DNA of 64,000 nt from CAYOOT01 sp964405665 (GCA_964405665.1 CAYOOT010000004.1:11207-75206), one strand, 5' to 3'. Shown: positions 17,090 to 25,769, counted from the stretch's first letter. Numbers and translations are program-made. The notes: generated from the letters alone by a model not told the origin.

Positions 17090-18322
17090 ATGCCAAATAA
17101 TGATGTTGATTATTTAATTATCGGTGCCGGTATCATTGGCTTAAGTCTGGCTAAGACTTTACGCCAAAAAGACCCCAGTTGTAAAATCGTTATCGTCGAA
17201 AAAGAACCACATGTTGCCGAACACGCTTCCGGAAGAAATAGTGGTGTTTTGCATGCCGGTTTTTATTATAGTGCCGATACTCTCAAAGCAAAACTTTCTA
17301 TCGCCGGCAATAAGGCACTTCGAGATTATTGTAAAACAAGAAATCTTCCTCTTAAAGAAACTGGAAAATTAGTTGTCGCTACTTCCGAAAAAGAAGTGGA
17401 ACAACTCTATGAACTGGAAAAAAGGGGGAAATCAAATGGCTCGCAGGTTGAAATTATTTCTGAAGAACAGGCTAGAAAAATTGAACCTAATATTAAAACT
17501 TGCGGCCAAGCACTCTGGTCTCCTTTAACGGCGACAGTGGATCCCAAAGCGATTTGTAATTCGCTGCACAAAGAATTGGCTGCTGATGGTGTTAAATTTC
17601 TTTTCAATCAGACCTTTCAAAAATGCCAAAACAATTTAGTAAAAACTAGTCAAAACTATTATTGGGCAAATCACATTATTAATTGCGCCGGTCTGTATGC
17701 CGATAAAATTGCCCAAGGTTTTGGTTTTGGAACAAATTATACAATTATTCCTTTTAAGGGTCTTTATTTAAAATATGTAAAAAATAGCACTGATATTCGA
17801 ACAAATATTTATCCTGTTCCCGATTTGAAACAAACATTTCTGGGAGTACATTTTACAAAAACCGTAAATGACATAATAAAAATCGGCCCCACGGCCATTC
17901 CAGCTTTTTGGAGAGAGAACTATAATTTTCATCAAAGATTTAAATTGGATGAATTCTTAACAATTCTTTTTTACGAAGCTAAACTTTTTATCAATAATTC
18001 TTTTGGTTTTCGTTCTTTAGCTTTTGAAGAAATGAAAAAATATTCAAAAAGTTATTTGATTCGCCTCTCTTCCAAACTGGCACAAAATGTTGACCCTGAT
18101 GGTTTTGGCGAATTTGCTCCACCGGGAATCAGGGCGCAATTAATCAATAAACAAACTCTGCAATTGGTAATGGATTTTATGATCGAAGGAGACGAAAGAA
18201 GTACGCATATTCTAAATGCAATTTCTCCCGGGTTTACTTGTAGTTTGCCTTTTGCGGAGTATGTGGTGGATAATTATATTTTAGAGAGATCCGCGTCAAA
18301 GAAAGAAGTTGTTGTAATGTAG
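17090..18322 (+). CDS. lhgO: L-2-hydroxyglutarate oxidase/dehydrogenase
   Basis: A 410-residue FAD-dependent oxidoreductase of the DAO fold. The dinucleotide-binding motif IIGAGIIGLSLA (residues 10-21) and the acidic strand end IVIVEKE are present. The family-specific stretch HASGRNSGVLHAGFYY follows, then IIPFKGLYLKY, VHFTKTV and the C-terminal substrate-site region NAISPGFTCSLPFAEYVV. These match LhgO, which oxidises L-2-hydroxyglutarate to 2-oxoglutarate and passes electrons to quinones. The last two codons, ATG TAG, are supplied by the end of the palindromic repeat at 18319-18394, so the native C-terminus may have been altered by that repeat. The gene is otherwise complete and alone. Confidence 0.88.
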   Translation: MPNNDVDYLIIGAGIIGLSLAKTLRQKDPSCKIVIVEKEPHVAEHASGRNSGVLHAGFYYSADTLKAKLSIAGNKALRDYCKTRNLPLKETGKLVVATSEKEVEQLYELEKRGKSNGSQVEIISEEQARKIEPNIKTCGQALWSPLTATVDPKAICNSLHKELAADGVKFLFNQTFQKCQNNLVKTSQNYYWANHIINCAGLYADKIAQGFGFGTNYTIIPFKGLYLKYVKNSTDIRTNIYPVPDLKQTFLGVHFTKTVNDIIKIGPTAIPAFWRENYNFHQRFKLDEFLTILFYEAKLFINNSFGFRSLAFEEMKKYSKSYLIRLSSKLAQNVDPDGFGEFAPPGIRAQLINKQTLQLVMDFMIEGDERSTHILNAISPGFTCSLPFAEYVVDNYILERSASKKEVVVM

Positions 18323-18394
18323 GGGCACCCTTTATGAGTGCCCGGTTGGGCAATATATTTTGGAATTCCGGGCACTCATAAAGGGTGCCCCTAC
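18319..18394. repeat. Palindromic intergenic repeat, GTAGGGGC family, copy 2, supplying two stop codons
   Basis: Arms starting GTAGGGGCACCC and ending GCCCGG on both sides. The TAG at 18320-18322 is the stop of lhgO, and CTA at 18391-18393 is the stop of the convergent RmlD-like gene. Both genes therefore end in the same ATG-TAG-GGG context given by the repeat ends. There is no other DNA between the two coding regions. Confidence 0.88.
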
Positions 18395-19197
18395 ATAAAA
18401 AAATCTCTCATCTCTTTTAATTGCTGCTCAATACTTTTATTAGAAACAAGCTGATTCAATTCATACTCAGAAACCAACCTCCGATCACAAGCTACTTCCG
18501 CTTCAACAGGATTAACTTTTATTCCCAGATTATAAGTTTCATTAATCAAAGAAAGCAGCTGATACTTAGTAACCGCTTCTTTGGAAAAAATATGAAAAAC
18601 TCCATTTTGATAAAGATTATTTTTGAAAATATTATCGATAATTTCAGCTAAAAATAAACTCGTAACTCCATTCCAAAAATGATTTACAAAGCCATTAATC
18701 TCTTTTCCCTGATTACTTCTCACCCATTCCAGTAAAGACCTTCCTTCTCCCGTTTCTTCTCCTACGATCGAAGTGCGCAAATACATACAATCATCGCATT
18801 CTCCGGCAACTTTGCTGATACTGTATAAATCAAAAGAATCAAAATAACTTTTTTCTGAATAGGGTCCGGCATTACCTGAAAAAACTCCATCACTAGTGAT
18901 ATTAAAACATGGAATATTATTTTGTTTGGAATATTTCGCCAAATTTCTCGGAAAAATTGCATTGACTTGAAAAATTTCTTCCGTTGAAAAATTTGCAAAT
19001 CGGGATTTAATGATACAAGCAGCATTAAGAATCAAATCTGCCTGGGATAAATTTTGCACAGCTTTTGAAAATGGATCTTTTACGATATCAAAGTTTTCTC
19101 TACTTAGCTCGATCACTCTATATCCTTGTGCTCTAAAATAAAGAACTGCCGCATAACCGAGCATTCCTTTGGAGCCAAAAATAAGAATTGTTTTCAT
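18391..19197 (-). CDS. NAD-dependent epimerase/reductase, RmlD-like
   Basis: An extended SDR of 268 residues. Its N-terminal nucleotide motif is FGSKGMLG (residues 7-14), followed by ELSRENFDI, LILNAA, the Ser/Thr of ITSDGVFSG and the catalytic pair in YSISK. The order and the ITSDGVFSG/GPYSE spacing are those of dTDP-4-dehydrorhamnose reductases (RmlD) and related deoxysugar reductases. It lies 3 bp downstream of a glycosyltransferase gene on the same strand, so the two are probably cotranscribed for surface glycan synthesis. Other rml genes are not present in the window, so the substrate is uncertain. The stop codon comes from the palindromic repeat at 18319-18394. Confidence 0.78.
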   Translation of the reverse strand: MKTILIFGSKGMLGYAAVLYFRAQGYRVIELSRENFDIVKDPFSKAVQNLSQADLILNAACIIKSRFANFSTEEIFQVNAIFPRNLAKYSKQNNIPCFNITSDGVFSGNAGPYSEKSYFDSFDLYSISKVAGECDDCMYLRTSIVGEETGEGRSLLEWVRSNQGKEINGFVNHFWNGVTSLFLAEIIDNIFKNNLYQNGVFHIFSKEAVTKYQLLSLINETYNLGIKVNPVEAEVACDRRLVSEYELNQLVSNKSIEQQLKEMRDFFM

Positions 19198-19200
19198 TGA

Positions 19201-19926
19201 TTATCTGGGAACTAAAGCGGCGCGCAAAGCATACTTTAAATAAGACCAAAGCATTGTCGGTGTATATTGGAATTTGGAAACTCCTTCTCCTTGATCTCTT
19301 GAGGTAAGAATATAAGGAACTTCTATTGTTCTGACCTTTTTCTTTTTTAGAATATAAAGTTCTTCTAACAAAAATGAAAAACCCTTTTCCCGAAAAACTT
19401 CATCCACTAAAAGCGAGAGGCGTACCGCATGAAAACCGTTGGTGCAATCTTTTATTCCCATTCTAAAAAGTTTGGAAGCAACGAAATTTCCGATAATGGT
19501 ATAAAGCTGTCGATAATAAGGAACTCCTTTCATTCCCCCACCCGAAACGTAGCGCGATGCTTTGACTACATCATATTTTCCGGTAGAAAGTAATTTTGCA
19601 AAATTAGGAATTAAAATCGGATCATTGGTTAAATCAGAATCCATAAACAAGCCGAAAACAAAACCATCTTCGTAGGCTCTTTTCATTCCGGCAACTAATG
19701 CCCCGCCAAAACCTCTATTCGGATAATGCGAAACTAAAGTAAAAGGAAGATCCTTATTTAATAAAGTTTGCAGAAATTTTTCTGTGCGATCTCTGCTCCC
19801 ATCATTAACAACATACAATCTAGTTCCAGGAAGTAAATCTTTAATTACAGAACAAACAGCGCGCACACATTTTTCCGCGTTATCTTCCTCGTTATACATT
19901 GGGATAATAACAGCAAGTTCTTTCAT
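19201..19926 (-). CDS. Glycosyltransferase family 2, polyprenyl-phosphate sugar synthase-like
   Basis: A 241-residue GT-A enzyme. It begins LAVIIPMYNEEDNAEKCV, has the nucleotide-sugar site VVNDGSRDRT (about 40-49) and the metal-binding DSDLTNDP in the place of DXD. No C-terminal transmembrane helices are seen. The compact form resembles dolichol-phosphate mannose synthase (DPM1-like) enzymes, which charge a lipid carrier with a sugar. It is the first gene of a two-gene unit with the RmlD-like reductase and sits back to back with the PseB/CapD-like gene, so a role in surface glycan assembly is likely. Donor and acceptor cannot be told from the sequence. Confidence 0.85.
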   Translation of the reverse strand: MKELAVIIPMYNEEDNAEKCVRAVCSVIKDLLPGTRLYVVNDGSRDRTEKFLQTLLNKDLPFTLVSHYPNRGFGGALVAGMKRAYEDGFVFGLFMDSDLTNDPILIPNFAKLLSTGKYDVVKASRYVSGGGMKGVPYYRQLYTIIGNFVASKLFRMGIKDCTNGFHAVRLSLLVDEVFREKGFSFLLEELYILKKKKVRTIEVPYILTSRDQGEGVSKFQYTPTMLWSYLKYALRAALVPR

Positions 19927-20124
19927 GAAATTTATCTTACAATTTTGCTAATATCCCTAAAATTATAGCTAAATTACTTAGGAATTACAAAAAAATCTTT
20001 TTGAGCATCTAATAACTCGTGTAACCACTTGCTATTACTATATTTTATTTATCCCCCCAGGGCTTTTAAAAAAAATTTTCCTCCTGTATAGAATTAGCTA
20101 CAAATTTTAAAAAATTGGAGTCTG

Positions 20125-21141
20125 ATGGACAGTTTATTTCGTGGCAAAAATATCTTAATTACCGGAGGAACGGGAGCATTTGGGACCAAGTTTGTCCAAT
20201 ATCTCAAGAGCTGTGCTCCGAATAAAGTTCTTGTATTTTCCCGAGATGAAATGAAACATGCCGCCATGAAAAGAACATTCTCTGGAAGCAATGCTCTTAG
20301 TTGCTTAAAATACCAAATTGGCGATATCTGCCGCAAAGATGATTTAGAAACGGCAATGTTAGATGCTGATATTGTAGTTCATGCCGCAGCGATGAAACAT
20401 CTTCCGGAATGTGAATGTCATCCTCTGGCCAGTAATTTAACTAATGTCAGCGGAACACAAAATGTAGTTAGTATTTTTAACAAATCAAAAGCTGACACCT
20501 TAATTTTCTTATCGACTGACAAAGCCCCCTATGCTTCATCAATTTATGGGGCACAAAAATATATCGGAGAAAAATTAATTACTCATTGTAGTTCAGAGAA
20601 TCCTCAAAAAAAAGCTTTTAGTTTGCGATATTCCAATGTCATTGATAGCACCGGAGCAGTTTTTAATATTTTTGGCAATATGCTCTCCGCAGGGAAAAAA
20701 GTTACCGTCAATGGCACAAGTACGATTCGAGGATTCGTCACTCAATCTACTGTTATTTCTTGTATTGAAACAGCAATGAAATATGCGCAAGGCGGAGAAA
20801 CTATTGTCCTTCGTCCGAAAATTATTCGAATTGCTGAATTAGCTAGCACAATGCATAGTTTGTTGGGAAAAGGAGAAGTAGAGATCCTGGAAACCACAAG
20901 TTTTCAGGGAGAAAAAGATTCTGCAACATTAATTATGGAAGAAGAACTGGCGATTACAAAAGACTTTCCTGAAGCGGAAACCCAATCCTATATTCTGGAT
21001 CATACGAATAAACATCCTCAAAGAAAAAAAATAACATTTGGTCATGAGGGAAGCTTAACTTTGGAAAATTGTGAAATACTATCCGGAACAGCTTTAAAAG
21101 AATTTCTCATTCCAGTAATGAAAAGTAATAATTTATATTAA
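20125..21141 (+). CDS. UDP-sugar 4,6-dehydratase/epimerase, CapD/PseB-like
   Basis: 338 residues with the short-chain Rossmann start ILITGGTGAFGTKFV, the basic segment VFSRDEMKH that reads the nucleotide, HAAAMKHLP, and the catalytic LSTDKA plus YGAQK. These are the marks of the PseB / CapD short dehydratases that act on UDP-GlcNAc. The motif after STDKA reads PYASSIYG instead of the usual VNPTNVYG, and the C-terminal 60 residues are distinctive, so the exact reaction may differ. TTGGAG lies ahead of the ATG. The following C-methyltransferase gene starts 15-27 bp downstream, which suggests a shared sugar-modifying pathway: dehydration to a keto sugar followed by methylation. Confidence 0.82.
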   Translation: MDSLFRGKNILITGGTGAFGTKFVQYLKSCAPNKVLVFSRDEMKHAAMKRTFSGSNALSCLKYQIGDICRKDDLETAMLDADIVVHAAAMKHLPECECHPLASNLTNVSGTQNVVSIFNKSKADTLIFLSTDKAPYASSIYGAQKYIGEKLITHCSSENPQKKAFSLRYSNVIDSTGAVFNIFGNMLSAGKKVTVNGTSTIRGFVTQSTVISCIETAMKYAQGGETIVLRPKIIRIAELASTMHSLLGKGEVEILETTSFQGEKDSATLIMEEELAITKDFPEAETQSYILDHTNKHPQRKKITFGHEGSLTLENCEILSGTALKEFLIPVMKSNNLY

Positions 21142-21168
21142 TAAACATGTGCTACAATGGAGGCAGAA

Positions 21169-22368
21169 GTGAGAAGAGATAATTGCCGCGGCTGCGGAAG
21201 TAAAAAACTTTTACAATTCCTAGATTTAGGGATGATGCCTCTTGCCGGCGGATTCTTAGCTAATAAAGAAGCGGCGGCTAAAGAACAACTTTATCCTTTA
21301 CCAATTCATATCTGCCAAGATTGCAGTTTAGTGCAAATTTTAGAAGTGGTTGATCCAGAAATATTATTTCAAGATTATAGTTTTTCTTCCAGCACCATCG
21401 CACCTTTGGTTAAACATTTTGAAGAATACGCCGACTGGATTCATAATCGATTAAATCCGCAAACTGTTTTGGAATTCGGTTGTAATGATGGAGTTCTTCT
21501 AGCCCCTTTAGAAAAATTGGGAATTAAAGCTATCGGTATTGACCCTTCCGGAAACATCACAGAAGTAGGCCGACAAAAAGGCTTAAATATTATCACCGGA
21601 TATTTTAATGATCTTTCCGCCCAAGACATCGTCGCCAAATTCGGCCCGGTTGATGTGGTAACCGGGAGCAATGTTTTTGCTCACAATAACGAACCGGAAA
21701 AAATTCTAAAAGGTGCCAAAACAGTTTTAAAACCAAATGGTCATTTATCTCTGGAAGTAATGTATGCCGGTGATATGTTGGAAACCCTGCAATGGGATAC
21801 TTTATATCATGAGCATTTAACATTTTATAGTTTACATTCAATCTCAAAACTTTTTAATAAATTTGGTTTTAAAGTCGTTGATGCCGTAAGAATTCCGATG
21901 CATGGGGGATCACTTCGTGTAGTGGCCACACAAAATCAAAATCAACAAACATCGACGGATTATCAAGCAATTGTCGCTTATGAAGAAAAAATGCGCATTA
22001 GCGACCCAGAAACTTGGAACACCTTCGGTCAATTATCTTTTAGAAAAATCAATATTGTAAAAGAAACTTTCGGTGCCCTTAGTAAAACAAAGAAAATTTG
22101 GGCTTATGGTGCAGCCGGTAAAGCAACAATGTGGATTAACGCTTGCGGAATGAATTATCTAGGAGCAGTAGTTGATGCTTCTCCTTTTCGTGCCGGGAAA
22201 TTAATCGCCGGAACTCATACACCAGTAGTCTTCCCGGAAGAATTTAAAAACAATCCGCCGGATCATATGTTTGTAACCGCCTGGAATTATGCCGATCATA
22301 TTAAAACCAAAGAAAATTGGTTCAAAGGAATTTGGTCAGTGCCGCTTCCGGATTTGAGGTTTTTTTAA
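21169..22368 (+). CDS. Sugar C-methyltransferase (zinc-binding N-domain, TylCIII/NovU-like)
   Basis: About 399 residues in three parts. An N-terminal zinc-binding domain has paired cysteines CRGCG and later CQDC. A central SAM-dependent methyltransferase has VLEFGCNDGVLL and IGIDPSG. A C-terminal Rossmann-like domain has WAYGAAGKATMWIN and VDASPFRAGK. This triple arrangement (Methyltransf_13/11/14 type) is that of NDP-4-keto-deoxysugar C-methyltransferases. I favour the GTG at 21169, which has GGAGG five bases upstream; an ATG at 21157 is in frame but has no ribosome site. It follows a UDP-sugar dehydratase whose keto product would be a suitable acceptor. The actual sugar is unknown. Confidence 0.85.
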   Translation: MRRDNCRGCGSKKLLQFLDLGMMPLAGGFLANKEAAAKEQLYPLPIHICQDCSLVQILEVVDPEILFQDYSFSSSTIAPLVKHFEEYADWIHNRLNPQTVLEFGCNDGVLLAPLEKLGIKAIGIDPSGNITEVGRQKGLNIITGYFNDLSAQDIVAKFGPVDVVTGSNVFAHNNEPEKILKGAKTVLKPNGHLSLEVMYAGDMLETLQWDTLYHEHLTFYSLHSISKLFNKFGFKVVDAVRIPMHGGSLRVVATQNQNQQTSTDYQAIVAYEEKMRISDPETWNTFGQLSFRKINIVKETFGALSKTKKIWAYGAAGKATMWINACGMNYLGAVVDASPFRAGKLIAGTHTPVVFPEEFKNNPPDHMFVTAWNYADHIKTKENWFKGIWSVPLPDLRFF

Positions 22369-22373
22369 AAAAC

Positions 22374-22925
22374 CTATCGGGGATGAATCCCTTCGGCAAA
22401 TTCTTCCAACATTTTTTCAATAAACATCGGTAAATCCTTGGGGGATCTGCTGGTCACCAGCCCGTTATCAACAACAACTTCTCGATCCACCCATTTTGCT
22501 CCGGCATTTTCTAAATCTTTTCTGATCGCCGAATAAGAAGTCATTGCCAATCCATCAACAAGATCAGCCTCAATTAGGAGCTGAGGTCCATGACAAATAG
22601 CAGCAATCGGTTTACCATCATGAAAAAACGAGGAAACAAAGTCAACAGCTTCCTGATTCGTCCGAAGTTTATCGCAATTTAATGTTCCTCCGGGAATTAA
22701 CAATGCATGATAATCTGTAGCGGAAGTTTCACTAAATATTTTGTCTACAGGTATTGCTTTACTCCAATTACTTTCCGACCAACCCTTAATAGTTCCATAA
22801 GCAGGAGCAATAACTTCACACAATGCTCCATTGTTTAATAAAGCTTTTAAGGGTTCTTCCAATTCAGATTGTTCAAAACCATTTGTTGCAATTATTGCAA
22901 TTTTTTTTCCTTTAATATTTTCCAT
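22374..22925 (-). CDS. DJ-1/PfpI family protein
   Basis: 183 residues of the DJ-1/PfpI fold. It starts KKIAIIATNGFEQSELEEP, has the conserved GG of LLIPGGTLNCDKL, and the nucleophile elbow with Cys in AAICHGPQLLIEA (about residue 110), followed by VVDNGLVTSRSP. The order fits the PfpI/YhbO type, reported as protease-, chaperone- or deglycase-like stress proteins. AGGA precedes the ATG at a normal distance. It converges on the C-methyltransferase gene with five bases between stops and is divergent from a methyltransferase. A general stress role is inferred from the family. Confidence 0.88.
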   Translation of the reverse strand: MENIKGKKIAIIATNGFEQSELEEPLKALLNNGALCEVIAPAYGTIKGWSESNWSKAIPVDKIFSETSATDYHALLIPGGTLNCDKLRTNQEAVDFVSSFFHDGKPIAAICHGPQLLIEADLVDGLAMTSYSAIRKDLENAGAKWVDREVVVDNGLVTSRSPKDLPMFIEKMLEEFAEGIHPR

Positions 22926-23063
22926 AATTTTTCCTATTTAGTTTTAGAGGAGTATTATAAAAAATAATTATTATCTCCCGGCATGATCATCATCAGTCGA
23001 ATAGACATTCAATTTGTCCTGTTATAAATGTAGATCTTACTAATTACGGAAAATATTGAATAA

Positions 23064-23837
23064 ATGGAAGCTTCAAACATCTCAAATTTTACTCGCTTTA
23101 ATCAGCGAGTGGAGGATTATGCCAAATATCGTCCTACTTATCCCCAAGAAGCTATTCAATATTTAGCTGAATTTTGTAATCTTTCTTCTCAAGCAGAGAT
23201 CGCCGATATCGGCTCAGGTACTGGTCTGCTTACAGAACTGTTACTTCCCTTGGTAAAACAGGTTTTTGCGGTAGAACCAAATACAGAAATGCGTGAATAT
23301 TGCGAAAGTAAACTTTCCCAATTCAAAAATTATAAGAGTATTCCCGGTTGCGCAGAAAATTCTCTACTGCAAAATACTTCAGTGGATTTAATAACAGTTG
23401 CTCAAGCATTTCATTGGTTTGATCGTTTGAAAACCCAGAAAGAGTTTCGTCGAATTTTACGTGGCGAAAAATTTGTCGCCCTGCTTTGGAACGAAAGACA
23501 AAATGAATCAAGCGAATTTATGCTTGCTTATGAAAAACTCCTTCAAAAATATGGCGCTGATTACTCCAAAGTCAAACATACAAATCTTACAGCTAAAGAT
23601 TTCATAGAATTTTTTGGTTCTGATAATATTCAAGAAAGAATTTATAAAAATTTTACACATTTAGAATGGGAAGAACTTCTTGGAAGAGCTGCCTCTCAAA
23701 GTTTTTTACCGGCGCGAAACGAACCAACATTTAATTCTATGTCTACGAATTTAGAAACTATTTTTGAAGAACATCAACAACAAAATAAAGTAGAGTTCCA
23801 ATACTTTACTCGAGTAATTATTGGTTGTATTAAATAA
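23064..23837 (+). CDS. Class I SAM-dependent methyltransferase
   Basis: 257 residues. The first part has RVEDYAKYRPTYP, then the SAM-binding motif IADIGSGTGLLTELL (about residues 45-60) and VFAVEPNTEMRE. The middle has VAQAFHWFDR, a segment common in the trans-aconitate / 2-methyltransferase-like group annotated as class I methyltransferases. No target-binding domain can be recognised, so the substrate is unknown. Only 3 bp separate it from a second methyltransferase gene on the same strand, so the two probably form an operon. Neither shares clear identity with the sugar methyltransferase upstream. Confidence 0.8.
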   Translation: MEASNISNFTRFNQRVEDYAKYRPTYPQEAIQYLAEFCNLSSQAEIADIGSGTGLLTELLLPLVKQVFAVEPNTEMREYCESKLSQFKNYKSIPGCAENSLLQNTSVDLITVAQAFHWFDRLKTQKEFRRILRGEKFVALLWNERQNESSEFMLAYEKLLQKYGADYSKVKHTNLTAKDFIEFFGSDNIQERIYKNFTHLEWEELLGRAASQSFLPARNEPTFNSMSTNLETIFEEHQQQNKVEFQYFTRVIIGCIK

Positions 23838-23840
23838 GTC

Positions 23841-24509
23841 ATGTTAGAAGAAAAATTTTCACAAAGCCAAGAAAATGGTCTTTCCTTAGTAAAAGATTCA
23901 GATCAGTTGATCCTTTCAGTCGGTATCAGCACCGCAGGATACGCTGAAATCAAACTTGCTCAGGCAAGCCCTGGAAGAAAAGTTATTGGGACCACAATTG
24001 ACGAAGCAGGTCTGAAACAAACGAAAGAGCTGATCGAGAATTCCAGCCTTTCCCAACAAATAGAACTTCGCCTGGAAGATATCAGGAAGCCAACAAATTA
24101 TCCCACTGAATATTTTGATTTTATTTATGCCAGATTGATCCTTCATTATTTGACTAAAGATGAACTTGACTTTGCCTTGTTGGAACTTCAAAGAATACTT
24201 AAAAAAGGCGGGCGTTTGTTTGTTGTGGTTCGCTCTACTGCCGATTGGGAAGCTCAACTGGAAAATAATTCCTTTGATGAAAAAAGCCGGTTTACAAGTT
24301 ATCCTCGGTTTGATCTTAATGCTGTAAAGACAGGAGAAATTATATCCCGGTATTTCCATAGCTGTGATTCACTACGGACACATTGTGAACAAGCCGGGTT
24401 TCAAGCTCTTTATTTCAAAGAATATGATGAGCAATTATTTTTTGATTACGCCAGAACAATACCGACTTTGCGACCGACTTCTTTGATTGAAGCACTTTTT
24501 GTGAAGTGA
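23841..24509 (+). CDS. Class I SAM-dependent methyltransferase
   Basis: 222 residues. SAM motif I is degenerate (LILSVGISTAGYAEIKLAQ), followed by VIGTTIDEAGL, LEDIRKP and DFIYARLILHYLT, which is motif IV/post-I of the fold. Then LQRILKKGGRLFVVVRS marks the last strand. It is a plain Rossmann methyltransferase without extra domains. It lies directly behind another methyltransferase and ahead of an antitoxin-like gene with its own promoter. The substrate is unknown. The weak glycine-rich loop could mean altered SAM binding. Confidence 0.72.
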   Translation: MLEEKFSQSQENGLSLVKDSDQLILSVGISTAGYAEIKLAQASPGRKVIGTTIDEAGLKQTKELIENSSLSQQIELRLEDIRKPTNYPTEYFDFIYARLILHYLTKDELDFALLELQRILKKGGRLFVVVRSTADWEAQLENNSFDEKSRFTSYPRFDLNAVKTGEIISRYFHSCDSLRTHCEQAGFQALYFKEYDEQLFFDYARTIPTLRPTSLIEALFVK

Positions 24510-24526
24510 TCTACAAAAACTGTATA

Positions 24527-24555
24527 TTGACAATCTGTATCTACCTGGATACAGT
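24527..24555 (+). promoter_or_regulatory. Promoter with overlapping palindromic operator
   Basis: A -35 box TTGACA (24527-24532), a 17-bp spacer and a -10 box TACAGT (24550-24555). The perfect inverted repeat CTGTATC / GATACAG (24535-24554) covers the spacer and -10 box, as expected for autorepression. The start codon at 24562 lies only 7 bp past the -10 box, so the transcript should be leaderless. Confidence 0.7.
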
Positions 24556-24561
24556 GAGAAA

Positions 24562-24855
24562 ATGCCGCTAAAAAATTTCAAGGATAACCCGATAGCAAAA
24601 GATCTTCAGGACCCTAGCTTTGCTGTAGAATATCTAGAAGAAGCTTTAAATGAAGATGTACAAGATTTTCTGATTGCTCTTCGAAATGTTGCCGATGCCA
24701 ACGGTGGATTAAGTAAGCTCTCAAAGGTCTCTAAACTTGGAAGAGAAAGTCTTTACAAAACTCTTGCTCAAGATAGAAATACCAGTCCTTATTTTGCTAC
24801 AATTTATCAAATACTTAATGCCTTAGGGATGAAATTTTCTATTCAAATAAAATAA
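24562..24855 (+). CDS. Addiction-module antidote protein (HI1420-like / HigA-type), no cognate toxin adjacent
   Basis: 97 residues with a C-terminal Cro/Xre-like DNA-binding fold: LSKLSKVSKLGRESLYKTL and TIYQILNALGMKFSIQ. The N-terminal DPSFAVEYLEEAL is typical of the probable addiction module antidote family that normally follows a RelE-like toxin gene. Here the upstream gene is a methyltransferase and no toxin overlaps, so the antitoxin looks orphaned. It has its own promoter with a palindrome over the -10 box (24527-24555), which it could bind itself. A complete higBA pair begins 185 bp downstream. The orphan may be a leftover or may cross-regulate that pair. Confidence 0.75.
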   Translation: MPLKNFKDNPIAKDLQDPSFAVEYLEEALNEDVQDFLIALRNVADANGGLSKLSKVSKLGRESLYKTLAQDRNTSPYFATIYQILNALGMKFSIQIK

Positions 24856-24994
24856 AACTCCCTCATAGTGACAGTAAACTCCAATATATTCTGATCCTTA
24901 TATTTTTCAGATAATCTGAACGTATCAAAAAAAATCAGCGAATATAACGTTTATCAAGATTTAATTTAACAAAATTGAATTTTTATAAAATATC

Positions 24995-25035
24995 TTGACA
25001 ATACATATAGGAATAATTACTATAGGAATTATTAC
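24995..25035 (+). promoter_or_regulatory. Promoter with 15-bp tandem operator repeats ahead of higBA
   Basis: TTGACA (24995-25000), 17-bp spacer, TACTAT (25018-25023). The 15-bp units TATAGGAATAATTAC (25006-25020) and TATAGGAATTATTAC (25021-25035) are direct tandem repeats with one mismatch and overlap the -10 box. They are likely binding sites for the HigA antitoxin. The toxin start codon follows at 25041. Confidence 0.65.
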
Positions 25036-25040
25036 CATAG

Positions 25041-25412
25041 ATGGAAAAATATAAGCTTAAGGACTTTCATAGGTGGGCAAAAAAAGAAGGGCTTTCTAAT
25101 AACGATCTCCTCCGAACTTCAGAAGAAATGTCTAAAGGATTATTGGGAGATAGATTAGGAGCTTACATATTTAAGAAAAGAATTGGTATTGCAAATAAAG
25201 GAAAGCGAAGTGGATTAAGAACCATCATAGTTTATAGAGACAATGAATTTGCTATATTTATTTATGGATATGCAAAAAACGAAAAAAGCGACCTCGAACC
25301 AAAAGAACAAGCAGCTCTTAGAATTTTTGCAAAAGAACTGATTAAATTATCGAAGGTAGAAAGAATGAAAAAAGAACAAGAAGGAATATTAATTAAGATA
25401 GTGGAAGAATAA
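25041..25412 (+). CDS. RelE/HigB-type toxin of a toxin-antitoxin pair
   Basis: 123 residues of the HigB-2/RelE-like group (PF06296 type). Signature parts are EMSKGLLGDRLGAYIFKKRIG, GKRSGLRTIIVYR and AIFIYGYAKNEKSDLEPKE, ending in a basic and acidic helix. Family members are ribosome-dependent mRNA interferases; the toxin-first gene order with an XRE antitoxin two bases downstream is that of higBA. The strong promoter with tandem operator repeats just upstream supports autoregulation. The protein is full-length, with no truncation, so the module is probably active. Confidence 0.85.
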   Translation: MEKYKLKDFHRWAKKEGLSNNDLLRTSEEMSKGLLGDRLGAYIFKKRIGIANKGKRSGLRTIIVYRDNEFAIFIYGYAKNEKSDLEPKEQAALRIFAKELIKLSKVERMKKEQEGILIKIVEE

Positions 25413-25414
25413 AC

Positions 25415-25729
25415 ATGAAACGTAAATCACTTTCTCAAACATTAGTAATGGCTGCCAAAGATTTGGGCTTTCAAAAAGCAACCATTGATAAATTGGAATC
25501 TTTAAATGTTCCCGAAGTTAGGCGTTTAACTGCAAAAGATATAAGGCGTATCAGAAAAAAAATGAATGCTAGTCAGGGAGTGTTTGCTAAGTATCTAAAT
25601 GTAAATCCTTCAACTTTACAAAAATGGGAACAAGGTGCAATTAGTCCGCAAAATACAGCATTAAAACTTCTTAATTTGATAGATGATTTAGGGGTTGAAA
25701 TATTGTTAGCTGCCAAAATTTCAAGATAA
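25415..25729 (+). CDS. XRE-family HigA-like antitoxin
   Basis: 104 residues. The C-terminal half has a helix-turn-helix: RRIRKKMNASQGVFAKYL, NVNPSTLQKWEQG and ALKLLNLI. The last step (WEQG) is diagnostic for antitoxins paired with HigB-2-type toxins. The N-terminal half should neutralise the toxin. Two bases separate it from the toxin stop, so translation is coupled. A small hairpin (25727-25759) follows the stop and may end or reduce transcription before the next gene. Confidence 0.87.
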   Translation: MKRKSLSQTLVMAAKDLGFQKATIDKLESLNVPEVRRLTAKDIRRIRKKMNASQGVFAKYLNVNPSTLQKWEQGAISPQNTALKLLNLIDDLGVEILLAAKISR

Positions 25730-25769
25730 GCAGCTTGCCAATTCCAAAATTGGTGCTTAAGTTGAACCT

